Assembly: GCA_036873135.1 (NCBI GenBank)
Contig: JAPTYO010000017.1
Coordinates: forward strand, 15,872,001 to 15,936,000
Reading direction: 5' to 3'
Length of the DNA: 64,000 nt
Source of the DNA: Clarkia xantiana subsp. parviflora
Lineage: Eukaryota; Streptophyta; Magnoliopsida; Myrtales; Onagraceae
Position numbers and translations under genes: made by a program. This document shows, piece by piece, positions 24,977-36,221 of this stretch. Each line of letters starts with the position of its first letter. The first letter of the stretch is position 1. A model generated the notes under the pieces. The model was given only the letters and a program-made list of their open reading frames with translations, made no database searches and was not told the DNA's origin.

Positions 24977-25461
24977 GTTGAATCAGAGAAGAAAAGATGA
25001 TCTTGATGGTCGGAGATCCTGGTCGCCGGAGTGTTGATCCGAAATAGAAAGGACAGCTTGAGCTTTTGAAAACACAAAGAATGAAACGGTAGAGGAGAAC
25101 TGAATAGTGCCAAGATTTGGGGTTTTAAGCCAAAGAGACGTTGCAATCCGGACCGTTGAAGATGAAACGCCTCAACCAGAATCGTCAAAACACTAGAGAC
25201 AAAACGGCTAGAAAGTGCTTTTTCAGAAAAAACAGGCACGGGTACCCAAGCCGTCGCTTCGTCACCTGCTGTATTTAATAGTTGAGTGACCGAGAAATCT
25301 TTTCGGATTCGGTGGTTATCCTCGGAATATCGGGGAATCTTGGAGGAGGAGATCTGATTCAGAAGATTTTTCGTAAAGTCAAAAGCTTATGATGCCAATA
25401 TCGGGAGGTCCGGAACTGGAAGACACGACGAACTGTAAGTCCCTCATGTCTTGGGGGCAAA
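24977..25461 (+). other. A2 non-coding spacer and purine-rich tract before 3' LTR
   Basis: Region between the antisense ORF start and the 3' LTR. On the minus strand, TATTAAATA (25280-25272) lies about 300 bp upstream of the antisense ATG and could be a TATA box for that gene. The plus strand ends in CTTGGGGGCAAA (25450-25461) directly before TGATGG, in the position of the polypurine tract. The same 12 bases precede the 3' LTR of A1. No coding signal is seen. Confidence 0.55.
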
Positions 25462-26126
25462 TGATGGGTTTCGATATAGCCGCTAGGCCCATTAATGGTG
25501 ACTGAACGACGAAGTAGGCCCACTGGGCCCCAAAAGAGGCTTAGAAGACCAATACGAGGGGACTCGACAAGGTCGGTCCCGATATATGAGCTGAACGCTC
25601 CCGATCATATGCCTTTAAGTAGGCCCCGATGATATGCCTTTAAGTAGGCCCCGAATATATGCCTTTAAGTAGGCCCCGATATTGAATCCCTGAGAATGCT
25701 GGCCCTGTCCCGATGACGAGGGGCCCCGAGCGGTGACCAAAGGAGATAACTCTGGAGTCCCCGACATCCGTCGGGACTTGCCACCAGAGGACGAGGCCGA
25801 GAAACACGCCCACTATAAGCGAAGTGGGAAAGTGGCCTGAAAAGACGGAACGCGGGCTACTGGCCGAGATAAACGAAACGTTGCAGTTATCTCAACAGGT
25901 AACTGAGGTAACCCCTCCCCTATATAAAGGAAGGAGTTACCTCTGGATTGATACATTCACACACTTACATACTGATACTTGCTTGCCTGCATCGAGATAC
26001 TCATTTAATCATCGGAGAGGGATTCTGGGTCACCGCTCGGTCTATCCTCTTCCTGCAGGATTACTTGGAGCGATGGAGTTCGGACTTCCGTCAAAAACGT
26101 AGTTGAGTTCCAACCGTGATCCAACA
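25462..26126 (+). repeat. A2 3' LTR (family A)
   Basis: 665-bp LTR from TGATGG to ATCCAACA, recognised by alignment with the two A1 LTRs. It contains three tandem copies of a 26-bp unit (core GCCTTTAAGTAGGCCCCGA, about 25605-25680) where A1 has one. It lacks most of the 20-bp repeats found upstream of the TATA box in A1. The right end abuts interrupted A3 sequence. Its 5' partner is outside the window, so age cannot be read. Confidence 0.9.
25921..25928 (+). promoter_or_regulatory. Candidate TATA box of A2 3' LTR
   Basis: TATATAAA follows a C-rich stretch, about 205 bp before the LTR end. A1 LTRs have TATAAAAG at the same place. Transcription from here would run rightwards into the sense strand of A3's antisense-type ORF. 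Confidence 0.55.
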
Positions 26127-27594
26127 TCTGGTAAGATTTCTCCTCCGATTCTGAAGAAACTGTTAGCATGGTTTTTCTTTTATCTTGATCAGCTTACCCG
26201 GATTTTTCCAAGAATCAACTGTGCCTTTTCTTGCTCTGATCATTTTCCAGACGGTGAATCCAGTTCCGGGGGGAGGAAACCCTTCAAGTTCGATTATGCT
26301 TGCAATGAGATTTCAGAAACCGCCTATGATGCGGCTCTCCGGGAAGGGTGTATCACTTCCACCTGGGAGCCTCGATATCCCTATCACTCGTCCTCGGGAA
26401 GGGGAGGTATTTGTCTCCGCCGGGCAAGTATCGGCGGGGATCCGATTCCCCTTCTGTGGGGATATAGTCGAGATGTGTGAATATTACAAAACACATCCGA
26501 CTACTTTCTCCCCCCACGCCATCCGTGTGTGGAATGCCTTCCGCGTCCTTTGCCTCCGCCAACAATGGCCCTATAGCCTCCGACTTTTCCGGACCTTCTA
26601 TGGATTGAAGTGCAATGATGTTAGGGTCTGTGACTTCTACCCGCGGATGCCTAAGTGGAGCAAGGCGCGGCTCTCGCGATGTAGCTGGACTGGTGACACA
26701 TGGAAGGTCGCCAAAGGTCGGGGGCTCATCACCGACTCGGGGCCCGACGACAGCGACTGGAAGAAGAATTACTTCTTCATCCGGAACAGCTCCATTCCGT
26801 GGCCCCGATGTGAGGTTGGGGCAGACCCTCCTCCCGCTTTTCACACTTACTCCGAGGAGGATTTCCAGATTCTCCACTGTATCCAACTCTACCGCTGGGG
26901 GGATTCTTTTGCTCCACTCGATGTCAACTCCATCAGGGAGCGGGACCTGGTTCTGACCGGGATCCGACTCCTTGATGTTGCTTCCGGGGGTCAACTCTTC
27001 GACGGCCCTTCCAACCTCGTTCCTTGGGTAATATTCTAATTGCACTTTCGTTTTCGTCTTTGCAGCTAAGAAGGTATCATTGCTGACCAATATCGTGCTT
27101 AAGCAGGTGGAAACCGATGCTGTCCAACGCCCTGCGAGGAAGAGGAAGTCCTCGAAGCGGGCTACTTCCTCATCGGCACCTCCAACTTCGGAGCAGATCA
27201 AGCGGGCCCGGGTAGAGAAGATCGAGCAGATCTTCAACACCCAAACTCCCGAAGAAGGTAAGCAGCTCCGATTAGCAATCCGATTATACAGAAAACGTAT
27301 TCCCAAGGAGTTAATCTCCTCCGATAAGGAGAGACACCGCGCGTTCTTAAAGCGGGTTACTACAATTATTACGGGAAGGACCAGTATCTCTCCCGTCGCG
27401 TCATTTGGTGTAAGGATCCCGATCAAATTCCTGACTATATTTCTGAAGCTTCTCATCCTCCAGCTGCAGGTCAATCGAGAGCTGGAGCTTCAGCGGGGGC
27501 GCCACCCTCCGACGCCTGGGTCGGAGAGCCCCTCATTTCCCTTCCTGTCCCGAGAGAGTCGGGGACTGAAGATGCCCCGACGGACGGTCAGTTC
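26127..27594 (+). pseudogene. A3 extra ORF, 5' part, interrupted by A2 and B1
   Basis: Copy of the family-A extra ORF in opposite orientation to the A2 copy. A2 inserted right after its ATG, leaving TCTG (26127-26130), then intron 1 (26131-26250). Exon 2 from 26251 carries DGESSSGG and the MCEYYKTHPTTFSPHAIRVW domain down to SNLVPW near 27026. A possible 38-nt intron (27028-27065) follows, then an exon with the basic RPARKRKSSKR cluster. A deletion near 26373 shifts the frame compared with the A2 copy. Another deletion near 27330 removes about 40 bp. B1 is inserted at 27595. The CAG at 27589-27591 is intact here, whereas A2 has TAG, so the lesions of the two copies are independent. Confidence 0.75.
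27590..27594. repeat. Target-site duplication of B1 (left copy)
   Basis: AGTTC here and at 36971-36975 flanks B1 exactly. The extra-ORF reading continues across it (TDGQFR..VVDLDV), as in the uninterrupted A2 copy near 23420-23440. Confidence 0.92.
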
Positions 27595-28315
27595 TGATGG
27601 ATATACGCCCAATTTGAACCCGTTGACTTCCGAATTGTTCCATTTTTATCACCCCGTTAATGATTGTAAATCGAAACTTCAACCCGAACACTTCGCGAAA
27701 ACACCAACGGTCCGGACGAGGCTGAAGCGCTCGTCCGGCCAGGTTAGACTCACCTAGGTGAGGTCGGGTGGCCACACCCGACCTCCCCTAGGAGGGGTTG
27801 GGTGGCCTCACCCAACCCCTACCCTTGGGGGTCGGATTTTCCTTACCCCCAAGGGCCCCGGCACCATTCTCGGACTCCCATACTCAGTTTATTTCCGCCA
27901 ACCTTCTCCGTATCCTAAGGTCTTAATTACGTGTTTAAAGGTTAATTAACTGTGTTTAAAGGTTAACGATGTCATTAAGCCACCTTAATGACACCGTTGC
28001 CTATAAATACAACACCTCCACTATTCATTGGATCATCTTGGCAAGTTGCATAATTTTGCTCTGACATCTCTCTAGCTTTATCTCTCTAAAACCATACTGA
28101 CTTAGGCATCGGAGAGGGTTCATCAGGCACCACCCCCCCCCCCTCTGTGCCTGGTACTGCCCCTCTTGCAGGGTGAGAAGAGAAGAGAAGAGAAGCTAAG
28201 GACGGAAGGACACGAGCTAGGACAGCACAACCCGAGAGCATCGAATCCGCAACATCTCCAGTGAGGAACGAGACTTGAGTCGACCGCCCGTTGACCCTAG
28301 ACTCGGAACCTAACA
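27595..28315 (+). repeat. B1 5' LTR
   Basis: 721 bp from TGATGG to CCTAACA. It includes two palindromic units around 27757-27830 of the CTAGG-flanked type that expands in other B LTRs, a duplicated GTGTTTAAAGGTTAA (about 27930-27966), a 9-bp-arm palindrome, a TATA box at 28002 and a C-tract followed by a GAGAA-rich stretch near 28180. Confidence 0.92.
27930..28009 (+). promoter_or_regulatory. B1 LTR core: direct repeat, hairpin and TATA box
   Basis: Two copies of GTGTTTAAAGGTTAA lie side by side. Next comes an inverted repeat, GTCATTAAG and CTTAATGAC around CCAC (27971-27992), then TATAAATA (28002-28009). The same block is found in every B LTR in the window (36632-36653, 39357-39378, 54971-54992 and 56794-56815 for the hairpin), although the flanks vary. 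That conservation suggests a promoter function. Confidence 0.6.
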
Positions 28316-28317
28316 CT

Positions 28318-28333
28318 TGGCGCCGTCCGTGGG
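28318..28333 (+). other. B1 primer-binding site
   Basis: TGGCGCCGTCCGTGGG starts 2 nt after the LTR. TGGCGCCGT is complementary to the 3' end of plant tRNA-Asp from memory; the rest diverges, so the primer identity is tentative. Confidence 0.7.
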
Positions 28334-28366
28334 TTTCGAATAGAAAGCCTAATTATCACCAGCCAG

Positions 28367-31300
28367 ATGGCAAGCGTATATGTCATTCATGGAGGTTATG
28401 GAGCTGGAGGAGAGTCAGCGAATGCTAGAGAAGCGTATATGGCACAGTTAGGGGACCATAAACCAAAGGAAGAACAAGCAGAAGGAAAGAGAGAAGATGT
28501 AATACAAATTTCAAGAAGAGACATGGAGCATGTGTTACCAGACAACAAGGATGCCCTAGTCATAACAATGAAGATCACTGATATGGACATTGGAAGAATC
28601 CCTGTAGACAGTGGAAGCTCACCCAACATCATTAGCGAGAAAGTCCTCAACATACTGGGAGTAAGGCCAAGTAGCATAAAACAGGTTCACTCCCCCTTGG
28701 TGGGATTTTCAGGAGAGCCAACATACCCACTAGGGGCAGTCACACTACCTGTGACATTGGGCATAGGCCAGAGGCAGCTAAAGATCGATGTCCCCTTCTT
28801 CATCACAGAAGAAATGGAGGAATACAATGGAGTCCTGGGTACCACCACAATCAACAAATGGGGCATGATACCATCAACACTATATCAGAAAATGAAATTC
28901 CCCACAAGCCGAGGAATAGGAGAAGTAAAGGGTAACTAGAAGGTAGCAAGGAAATGTGCAAGGATCGCATTAAGCAAGAAAAAGAAAACAAGAGAGGTCC
29001 TACTAATAGATGAGGACCCAAGAGAAGATCACGGAAGGCCAGCCCCCATGGAGGAACTAAAAGAAATACTCATAGAAGAACCCGATAGGAAGGCAAAAAT
29101 CGGGACCGCCTTATCTCAGGAAGAGGAAAACCACTTAGTAGCTTTACTAAGGGAATACAAGGATCTGTTCGCCAGGTCACCAAGCGATATGCCAGGAATA
29201 TCAGAAGAAGTAATCTCACACAAGCTCAATATAGACGCGGCAACGCGACCAATAACACAAAAGGTAAGGCCAATGGGAGGAAGCAAAAAGATAGCTATCC
29301 AGGAAGAAGTGGAAAAGCTATTGAAGGCAAATTTCATCAAGGAGATTAGATTCCAAACATGGGTGGCAAACCCAGTACTGGTAAAGAAGGCGGGAGGAAG
29401 TTGGAGAATGTGCATCGATTATCGCGACCTAAACAAAGCATGCCCTAAGGACTCATATCCACTACCAAGAATAGATCAGTTAGTGGATGCAACATCAGGT
29501 ACCAACTAATGAGCTTCATGGATGCATACTCAGGATATAACCAGATAAAAATGGCCCCTGAGGACGCCCCTCACACAGCATTCTACGCTGATAGCGAGAT
29601 ATACCATTACACGGTGATGCCTTTCGGACTCATAAATGCTGGAGCGACATACCAAAGAATGGTCAACAAAATCTTCAGGGACATGATAGGAAAGACAATG
29701 GAGGCATACGTGGACGACATGATCGTCAAATCCAAAGAGAAGAAAGACCATGTGGAGAACCTTCGCTCAACGTTTGAGAGAATGAGCCAATACCAAGTCC
29801 GCTTAAACCCGAAAAAATGTGCATTTGGAGTACAATCAGGGAAATTTTTAGGCTTCATGGTAAGCCAGCGAGGCATAGAGGTAAACCCCGAAAAACTACA
29901 GGCAATTGAAGAAATGCAGTCACCTACGAAGCACAAAGAGGTTCAACGACTGAACGGAAGGTTGGCAGCTCTTAACAGATTCCTATCCAAAATAGGAGAC
30001 AAGGCATTACCCTTCTTTGAGGTACTAAGGGCAAACAAGAAATTCGAATGGACACCAAGATGTGAAGAAGCCTTCAAGCAACTCAAACAACACCTAAAGA
30101 CACTACCACCCCTAGCAAAGCATACACCAGGGGAGCCCCTCTACCTCTACATTTCCGTAAGCAACGTGGCAGTAAGCTCAGTGCTAATAAAAGAAGAAAA
30201 CGCTGCACAATTGCCGGTATACTTCGTAAGCAAAACATTGGCAAAGTATGAGATCAACTACTTGCCAATAGAAAAATACCTCTATGCACTGATTATATCA
30301 GCAAGAAAGTTGAGACCGTATTTTCATGTGCATGAAGTAACAGTCCTCACAGACCAACCATTGAAACACCTCTTCCAAAGACCAGACACATCGGGAAGAC
30401 TGACAAAATGGGCAATTGAGCTAAGCGAGTTTCGGATTCACTTTGCCCCCAGAACAGCCATAAAAGGGCAAGCTCTAGCAGATTTTATTGTCGAATTCAC
30501 CGGAATTAATCCAGACGAAGACTTGGGAGAAGTCAAAACTACAAGCGAGGCAAGTAGTAGTCAGGAGAAACAACCAGAAGAATTATGGGAGATGCATACC
30601 GATGGGTCATCCAACGGGGGAGGTTCAGGTGCAGGCCTCTTACTATACCCACCAAACAGCGATACACCTCTGCGCTATGCCATGGCACTCACCTTTAAGG
30701 CAACGAACAATGAGGCTGAATACGAAGCACTGATAACAGGCCTGAGAATAGCCAAAGGAGTAGGGGCAAAGCATCTAAGAGTTAAGTGCGATTCTCAACT
30801 AGTTGTCAATCAAGTGAAAGGAATCTACACTGCAAAGTCTGAAAACATGCAGAAGTACTTGCAGCAAGCCAGGGACCTAATAAAGAGCTTTCAAAGCTTC
30901 GACATTGAGTCAGTCCCAAGAGAACAAAACCAAGAGGCAGACGCCTTAAGCAAACTAGCCCTAGGGGTAGAAGCAGGCAAAGAGGTTCACTTTGTAGAGC
31001 AAAGAATGCAATCAGTGATAGAACAAATGGAGGTTCTAGTAATAGATGAAGCAGAAGCCTGGATGACCCCAATGCGTCAATACATCATGGAAGGAAAACT
31101 CCCAAAGGATAAGGTAGAGGCGGTTAAGATCGAAAGGATGGCTAGAAATTATGCGGTGATGGATAATGAACTCTACAAGAAAGGGTACTCCACACCCTTC
31201 CTCAAATGCATAACATACCCAGAAACAGAGAGAGTACTTGCAGAACTCCATGAAGGAGATGCGGGGTGCCATGAAGGAGCACGATCAATAATCCGGAAAG

Positions 31301-32292
31301 TCTACAACCTGGGATATTATTGGCCATCAATGAGCAAAGAAGCAGCAGACTTGGTGCAAAAATGTGATCACTGCCAAAGATACTCCAGAAATATAACAGC
31401 CCCAGCAGCAAAGCTAAGCTCCATCTCGGGAGCCTGGCCATTTGCGCAGTGGGGGATTGATCTGATAGGCCCCCTACCAAAGACAAAAGGCCAGAAGACT
31501 TGCATAATAGTAGCAATAGATTACTTCTCCAAGTGGATAGAAGCAAAGGCAATGGGAAAGACAACAGACGACCAACTCGTCAATTTCATCCAATCTCACA
31601 TCGTCTCGAGGTACGGGGTGCCAAAAGCAATAATAAGTGACAATGGCCCACAATTCAAGAGCAAGAAACTGCAGTGGTATTGCGAAAGGCTGAATATAGA
31701 GCACCGCTTCGCATCAGTAAAGCACCCTCAGACAAACGGGCAAGTAGAGTCGGCAAAAAAAATAGTGCTAGATGGCCTAAAGAAACGACTCCATGCTACC
31801 AAGGGAAGTTGGGTAGATGAGCTGGAAAATGTTCTATGGGCAGTGCGGACAACACCAAAGATAGCCACAGGAGAAACACCATTTGGCCTAGTATACGGGA
31901 CCGAAGCGGTGGCGCCAGCAGAAATGGCGGTATCATCCCTAAGAACCACGTACTTTGAAGAACATGAGAACAACAAAGCAAGGCTCTTAGACTTAGACCT
32001 GGTGGAGGATAAAAGGTGGAATTCAGAAGAAGCACAGGCTCGAATGCGCTTAGTATCCGCAAGATATTACAACCGCCAAGTCAAGGAAAGGCAATTCCAC
32101 ATAGGAGAACTAGTGCTCAGGAAGAAGGAATTCTCACATTTAGACCAATTCAGAAAATTATCTCCAAAGTGGGAAGGGCCATATAAGATAGCAGCGGTTC
32201 CATACGCAAATGCTTACCGCCTCGAGGATGGGGATGGGTATATCTCCACAAACACCTTCAGTGGGGAACACCTAAAGAAATACTACGTCTAA
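28367..32292 (+). pseudogene. pol: B1 protease-RT-RNase H-integrase, gag absent
   Basis: Single ancestral frame. It begins MASVYVIHGGYGAGGES, which matches the stretch just after the zinc knuckle in A1 Gag. The protease triad VDSGSS is near 28604-28621. RT has YVDD at 29707-29718. RNase H begins MHTDGSSNGG. Integrase has HHCC, GIDLIGP, SDNGPQF and QVESAKK, and the tail ends EHLKKYYV. Two lesions are visible: CAG to TAG at 28937-28939, and a 1-bp loss near 29498 (AGGTACC, against AGGTCACC in B2) that shifts the frame inside FMDAYSGYN. From 29509 to 32292, 927 residues are open. The start choice is the first ATG after the primer site, shared with B2. Confidence 0.92.
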
Positions 32293-33594
32293 GAAGAAAG
32301 CACAAGCAAAAGACCATATCCTTGAAGTTATTTCAAGTCATTATATATAATTGTTTTAGTTTTTCAAAAACAACTTTTGAGAAGAAGAACTCAAGAAGTT
32401 ACTCCAACTCTATACTATCCTCAATTTCCTCCAAAGGGTGTCTTGACCTCCCCAAGGCACCCCATGTGTACAAAAAAAACATGAATGCTCTTAAGGGAGT
32501 AGGAGTTCCTTCAAAGTATTTTCGAATGAATGCGGTGATATAATCGTCGAGTTATCCTTACACTGATATGACGTCAAGTCAACAACACCTTCAACGCCCC
32601 CAAGAGCGTATCTCGAGAGTAGTTCTACAAACTACGAACCCTGTGCCCTCCAGGAGCCTATCCCGCGAACAGATTCGACGCCCCCAAGAGCGTATCTTGA
32701 GAGTAGTTTTTATACTACGACCTTCGACGCCCCCAAGAGCGTATCTTGAGAGTAGTTTTTATACTACGACCTTCGACGCCTCCAAGAGCGTATCTTGAGA
32801 GTAGTATTCATACTACGACCTTCGACGCCCCCAGGAGCGTATCTTGAGAGTAGTTTTTATACTACGACCTTCGACGCCTCCAAGAGCGTATCTTGAGAGT
32901 AGTATTCATACTACGACCTTCGACGCCCCCAGGAGCGTATCTTGAGAGTAGTGTTCATACTACGACCTTCAACGCCCCCAAGAGCGTATCTTGAGAGTAG
33001 TTTCCATACTACGACCTTCGACGCACCAAGAGCGTATCTTGAGAGTGGTTTCCAAAAATTACGAATTTCGACGCCCCCAGGAGCGTATCTTGAGGTAGAT
33101 TTGCAACCTACCAGATTCGACGCCCCCAAAAGCGTATCTTGAGGTAGAAAAAACACTACCAGATTCGACGCCCCCAAGAGCGTATCTTGAGGTAGATTTC
33201 AAACTACCAGTTTCGACGCCCACCAGGAGGGTATCTTTGGTCTAACTTGTGCCCTCCGTGAGCCTATCCTGTGAAACGTTAAGTGCTCTCCGAGAGCCAG
33301 TCTCGTGAACAGATTTCGACGCTAACCAGGAGCGTATCTTTGGTCTAACCTGTGCCCTCCGGGAGCCTATCCTGTGAAACGTTAAGTGCCCTCCGAGAGC
33401 CAGTCTCGTGAACAGATTTCGACGCCAACCAGGAGCGTATCTTTGGTCTAACCTGTGCCCTCCGGGAGCCTATCCTGTGAAACGTTAAGTGCCCTCCGAG
33501 AGCCAGCCTCGTGAACAGACTCGACGCCCACCAAGAGCGTATCTTTGGTCTAACTATACCATACATACCATTCAAAGGGTATCAGAAAAGAGCA
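32293..33594 (+). repeat. B1 3' tandem repeats (GACGCCCCCAAGAGCGTATC type)
   Basis: After about 290 bp of non-repetitive AT-rich sequence, about 16 copies of a unit of some 49 bp with the core GACGCCCCCAAGAGCGTATC run from 32590 to 33540. The linkers drift from AGAGTAGTTTTTATACTACGA to AGGTAGATTTC types. At the end the unit becomes a 103-bp higher-order repeat that also contains GTGCCCTCCGGGAGCCTATC. Copies occur in B2 (61425-62095) and reversed in B3 (42830-43620). Confidence 0.85.
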
Positions 33595-33980
33595 TTACAC
33601 CATACTAAGAAGGACCCCATGAGAAAGTAATTTCAAAGTAAAGTGATATGAAGAACACATAATGTTTTTTCTTGAATAGCAGGTATGGCATGAAGGAAAA
33701 CACAAAAGAAGGATAAGTAAAGGAAACACACCAAGGGAAGGGTCTATAACCAAAGAACTACACACTAAGGTATAGGGAGTTATCATGAGAAGAAAAATAA
33801 TCACCCTGCCATGTATACCATGAGTAAAGACAAGTGTATCAGACAAAGATGGCAAAACTAGGAAAGGTGGAGTTTCAAACTTTAGAGACCGCAACCCACA
33901 AACAAAAGCAGTAGTAAGAAGACACCACAAGAAGAACCTCAAGTCACAAACTCGCGAGACCACCACAAGAGATAGGTGTA
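33595..33980 (+). other. B1 spacer, no gene seen
   Basis: AT-rich spacer between the tandem repeats and the stop codon of the antisense ORF. It is similar to 62100-62482 in B2 and, reversed, to about 42590-42830 in B3. It would form the 3' untranslated region of the antisense ORF. No coding pattern is supported. Confidence 0.5.
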
Positions 33981-35049
33981 CTACTTCCTCATCTTCGCAA
34001 TATGCCTAACAGCGAAATCAGACAAATCACCAAGCTGAGAAAAAGGAAAGTCAGGAGCAATCATGTACATACGCTCAAGAATCGCCTTTAAAGAAATACG
34101 CTTAGCCACAGAGCAGCGAACATCGATAGAAGCCTGATAAGAGGAAGAAGCCTTATACACAGCGATAGCACACCCTTTCGACTCCACACGAAACATCTCC
34201 TCAAGAGACACCAACTCAGCAGCCCGAAGTACTTCATCGCGATAAGACTTTTGTCTCAAAGTTCCAATCTCTTCTTTAAGAAAGGCAATACGACTCTCCA
34301 AATCTCGGCACTGCAAATCTGTGATACGACTATGCTCCAAACAACTAACAAGCTTGGAGTTAAGAGAGACACAAGTGTCCTCGTGCACCTTTTTCTCCTC
34401 AGCAAGATCAATAACAAGGGTGGACAAATTAACAAGGTCGGCAATACCCTGCGACAAAAACAAAGGATGAGACAGATAACGCACGAAAGAGAAATGTCCT
34501 AAAGGATAACACGACTAAGAAAAGTTACAGAAGCATAGCGAGCCAACACATCACGAGCCAATTCATAAGTAGCCTCCGACCCTTTAGAAGGAGACACACG
34601 ACCAACAGGAGGAACAGTAGACTGCAGAACACGAACTCCAACCTCAGGAGTTTGCAAAGAAGATTGGTTGTCAAAACGAGCCCCACGCCCATAATAAGGC
34701 GCCCATTCAGACCCAACAATTCCACCAACAGGAGGACGAGACAACTCCCTCCGACTCAAACGCGGAAGACGAAGTCTACCTACAACAAGGTATGGAGTAA
34801 ACACCAATATACACTAAGGAAACTCAGACATTCGAGGACTTACCAAACAAAGAAGAAGGAAAAGATGGCCTATCGGACCCTCGATTGGGGGGCATCAATA
34901 TAGAAAGAAGATGGTACCCTAACATCACCACCGCCCTTACCTCCAATTAGAGGACACCTCCCCGCACCATAAAAAACCGATCTTTTTGCAATCGAAGGTC
35001 CGGTCCCAGAGTTAACTACTCCCACCCGTACCGGCCTCTTACTCCTCAT
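33981..35049 (-). pseudogene. Family-B antisense spliced ORF (B1 copy), frameshifted
   Basis: Three exons on the strand opposite to pol: 35049-34844, 34779-34529 and 34448-33981. GT..AG introns lie at the same positions and phases as in B2. Exon 1 is basic (MRSKRPVRVG). Exon 2 has RLRLPRLSRREL and EWAPYYGRG. Exon 3 is a helical, coiled-coil-like region (LAEEKKVHED to LKAILERMYMI) ending AKMRK. A 1-bp insertion near 34881 (GTCCGATAGG against GTCCGGGAG in B2) makes a stop in exon 1. It shares no obvious similarity with the family-A extra ORF apart from position, orientation and coiled coil. Function unknown; a DNA- or Gag-related accessory role is only a guess. Confidence 0.7.
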
Positions 35050-35179
35050 CAATCAACGGGGAAATCTGTCAATCGAAAAAACGCAAGCTCAGCCCAAGAA
35101 AAACAGAAAAGGGATAGTAAAGACAAGAGGAAACTCACTCTCCTAAAACGACAAATACAGAATCAAAAGGTAAGAATAT

Positions 35180-35405
35180 AAAGAGGGTATAGAGAGACCC
35201 CACCGGCCAACAGGCAGAGGCAGGGGGCAGGGGGAGATAGTTATAGCCCCCAGCATAGAGAGACCCCACCGGCCAACAGGCAGAAGCAGGGGGCAGGGGG
35301 AGATAGTTAGAGCCCCCAGCATAGAGAGACCCCACGGGCCAACAGGCAGAGGCAAGGGGCAAGGGGAGATATTCATAATCCCAGGATAGAAGACCCCACG
35401 CGCCA
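35180..35405 (+). repeat. B1 minisatellite, about 65-bp unit x3
   Basis: Three copies of a unit containing GAGACCCCACCGGCCAACAG, GGCAGGGGGAGATAG and CCCCCAGCATA, the last degenerate. It lies upstream of the antisense ORF start. B2 carries at least five copies at the equivalent place. Confidence 0.85.
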
Positions 35406-36221
35406 ATAAGTAGAAACATGGGGTCAAGAAGATGGAAAGAGGATGAATCAAACATGACTGTATCACCATGAAGACCCACAAATCAAAAACGAGACAAGTA
35501 AAGAAACAATCGAGGGAGAAGCGGGATTAAATCCCCCAAAAGCAATGCTTACACAAAGGAAAAGACACGTACCTCAATGCGACACGCGCCCCGAAAAGTA
35601 AGTCCGACCAGAAATCCCACCGTCAAAAAGAAAAGAAGAGAAAAGGACAACGAGAATGAGGTAATCACTAACCCTTTTATAGTACAAAGGATTATGGTTT
35701 TTCCAAAGCCGCCAAATCGACACCGTTGATTTTTAGAAAGGAAAATTTTAAGGGACGGATTCAAAAACTAGCTCCCATTAACCACGGTTAAACTCACACT
35801 CACCATAGTTAACATCCCATAGGTCTATTCTTGAACATCCCTTACTTAGAAAAATTTTCAGACCAAAATTAAATTTTTCCCCACTTAAGTAAAATCCCGG
35901 CATGAAATTGAAGTATGAATCGCTTAGCCGTATTCGTATTGCATCCCTATGCGAGCGTGTATTTTTCGAATATACGCCCGTAGCAAGGAAAGATTTATTA
36001 TTCCCACCTCAGACGGACGCGTGCTTAGACACGTGTCCGTGCTGTTCTGACGTTTACAATTCCTCTATCTTATAAGGCAGGGGGCAGAGTCAGAGGCACA
36101 CATCCATGGGTAAGTAAGCATTCAGACAAGAAGGTAAAATCCCGGTTTCAAATTGCGCGTGTCATACCATCCTAAAATAGAGTCAATCAAGGGTTAGGCC
36201 ATTGGTTGACTCGGGGGCATG
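35406..36221 (+). other. B1 non-coding region up to the G-rich tract
   Basis: About 0.8 kb without a supported gene, AT-rich in the middle. Its last 320 bp are also found, reversed, next to the B3 3' LTR (39822-40150). It ends with GACTCGGGGGCATG (36208-36221) directly before the 3' LTR. This is the polypurine-tract position and the same sequence as in B3. Confidence 0.55.

Larger units (their letters stand above)
1..26126 (+). mobile_element. A2: Ty3/Gypsy Tat-type LTR retrotransposon, left end outside window
   Basis: Right part of an LTR retrotransposon on the plus strand. The 5' LTR, primer site and gag are not in the window. Visible are pol (RT, RNase H, integrase) in five tandem partial copies, 3' zones of short repeats, an antisense extra ORF, a G-rich tract and one 3' LTR (25462-26126). 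The order pol, short repeats, antisense ORF, LTR matches A1. The element ends in ATCCAACA, and the next base continues the antisense ORF of another A copy (A3), so A2 inserted there. The 5-bp target copy to the right would be TCTGG; its partner is outside the window. Tat assignment is from family knowledge: integrase without chromodomain, antisense extra ORF, TGGCGCC-type relatives. Confidence 0.85.

Noticed and set aside
26121..26131. Target duplication of A2
   Set aside because: TCTGG is expected at 26127-26131, but the left LTR is outside the window, so it cannot be confirmed.
32590..33560. CRISPR-like regular repeats
   Set aside because: The intervals are themselves repeated and drift gradually, there are no unique spacers or cas genes, and the block is part of a plant retrotransposon.
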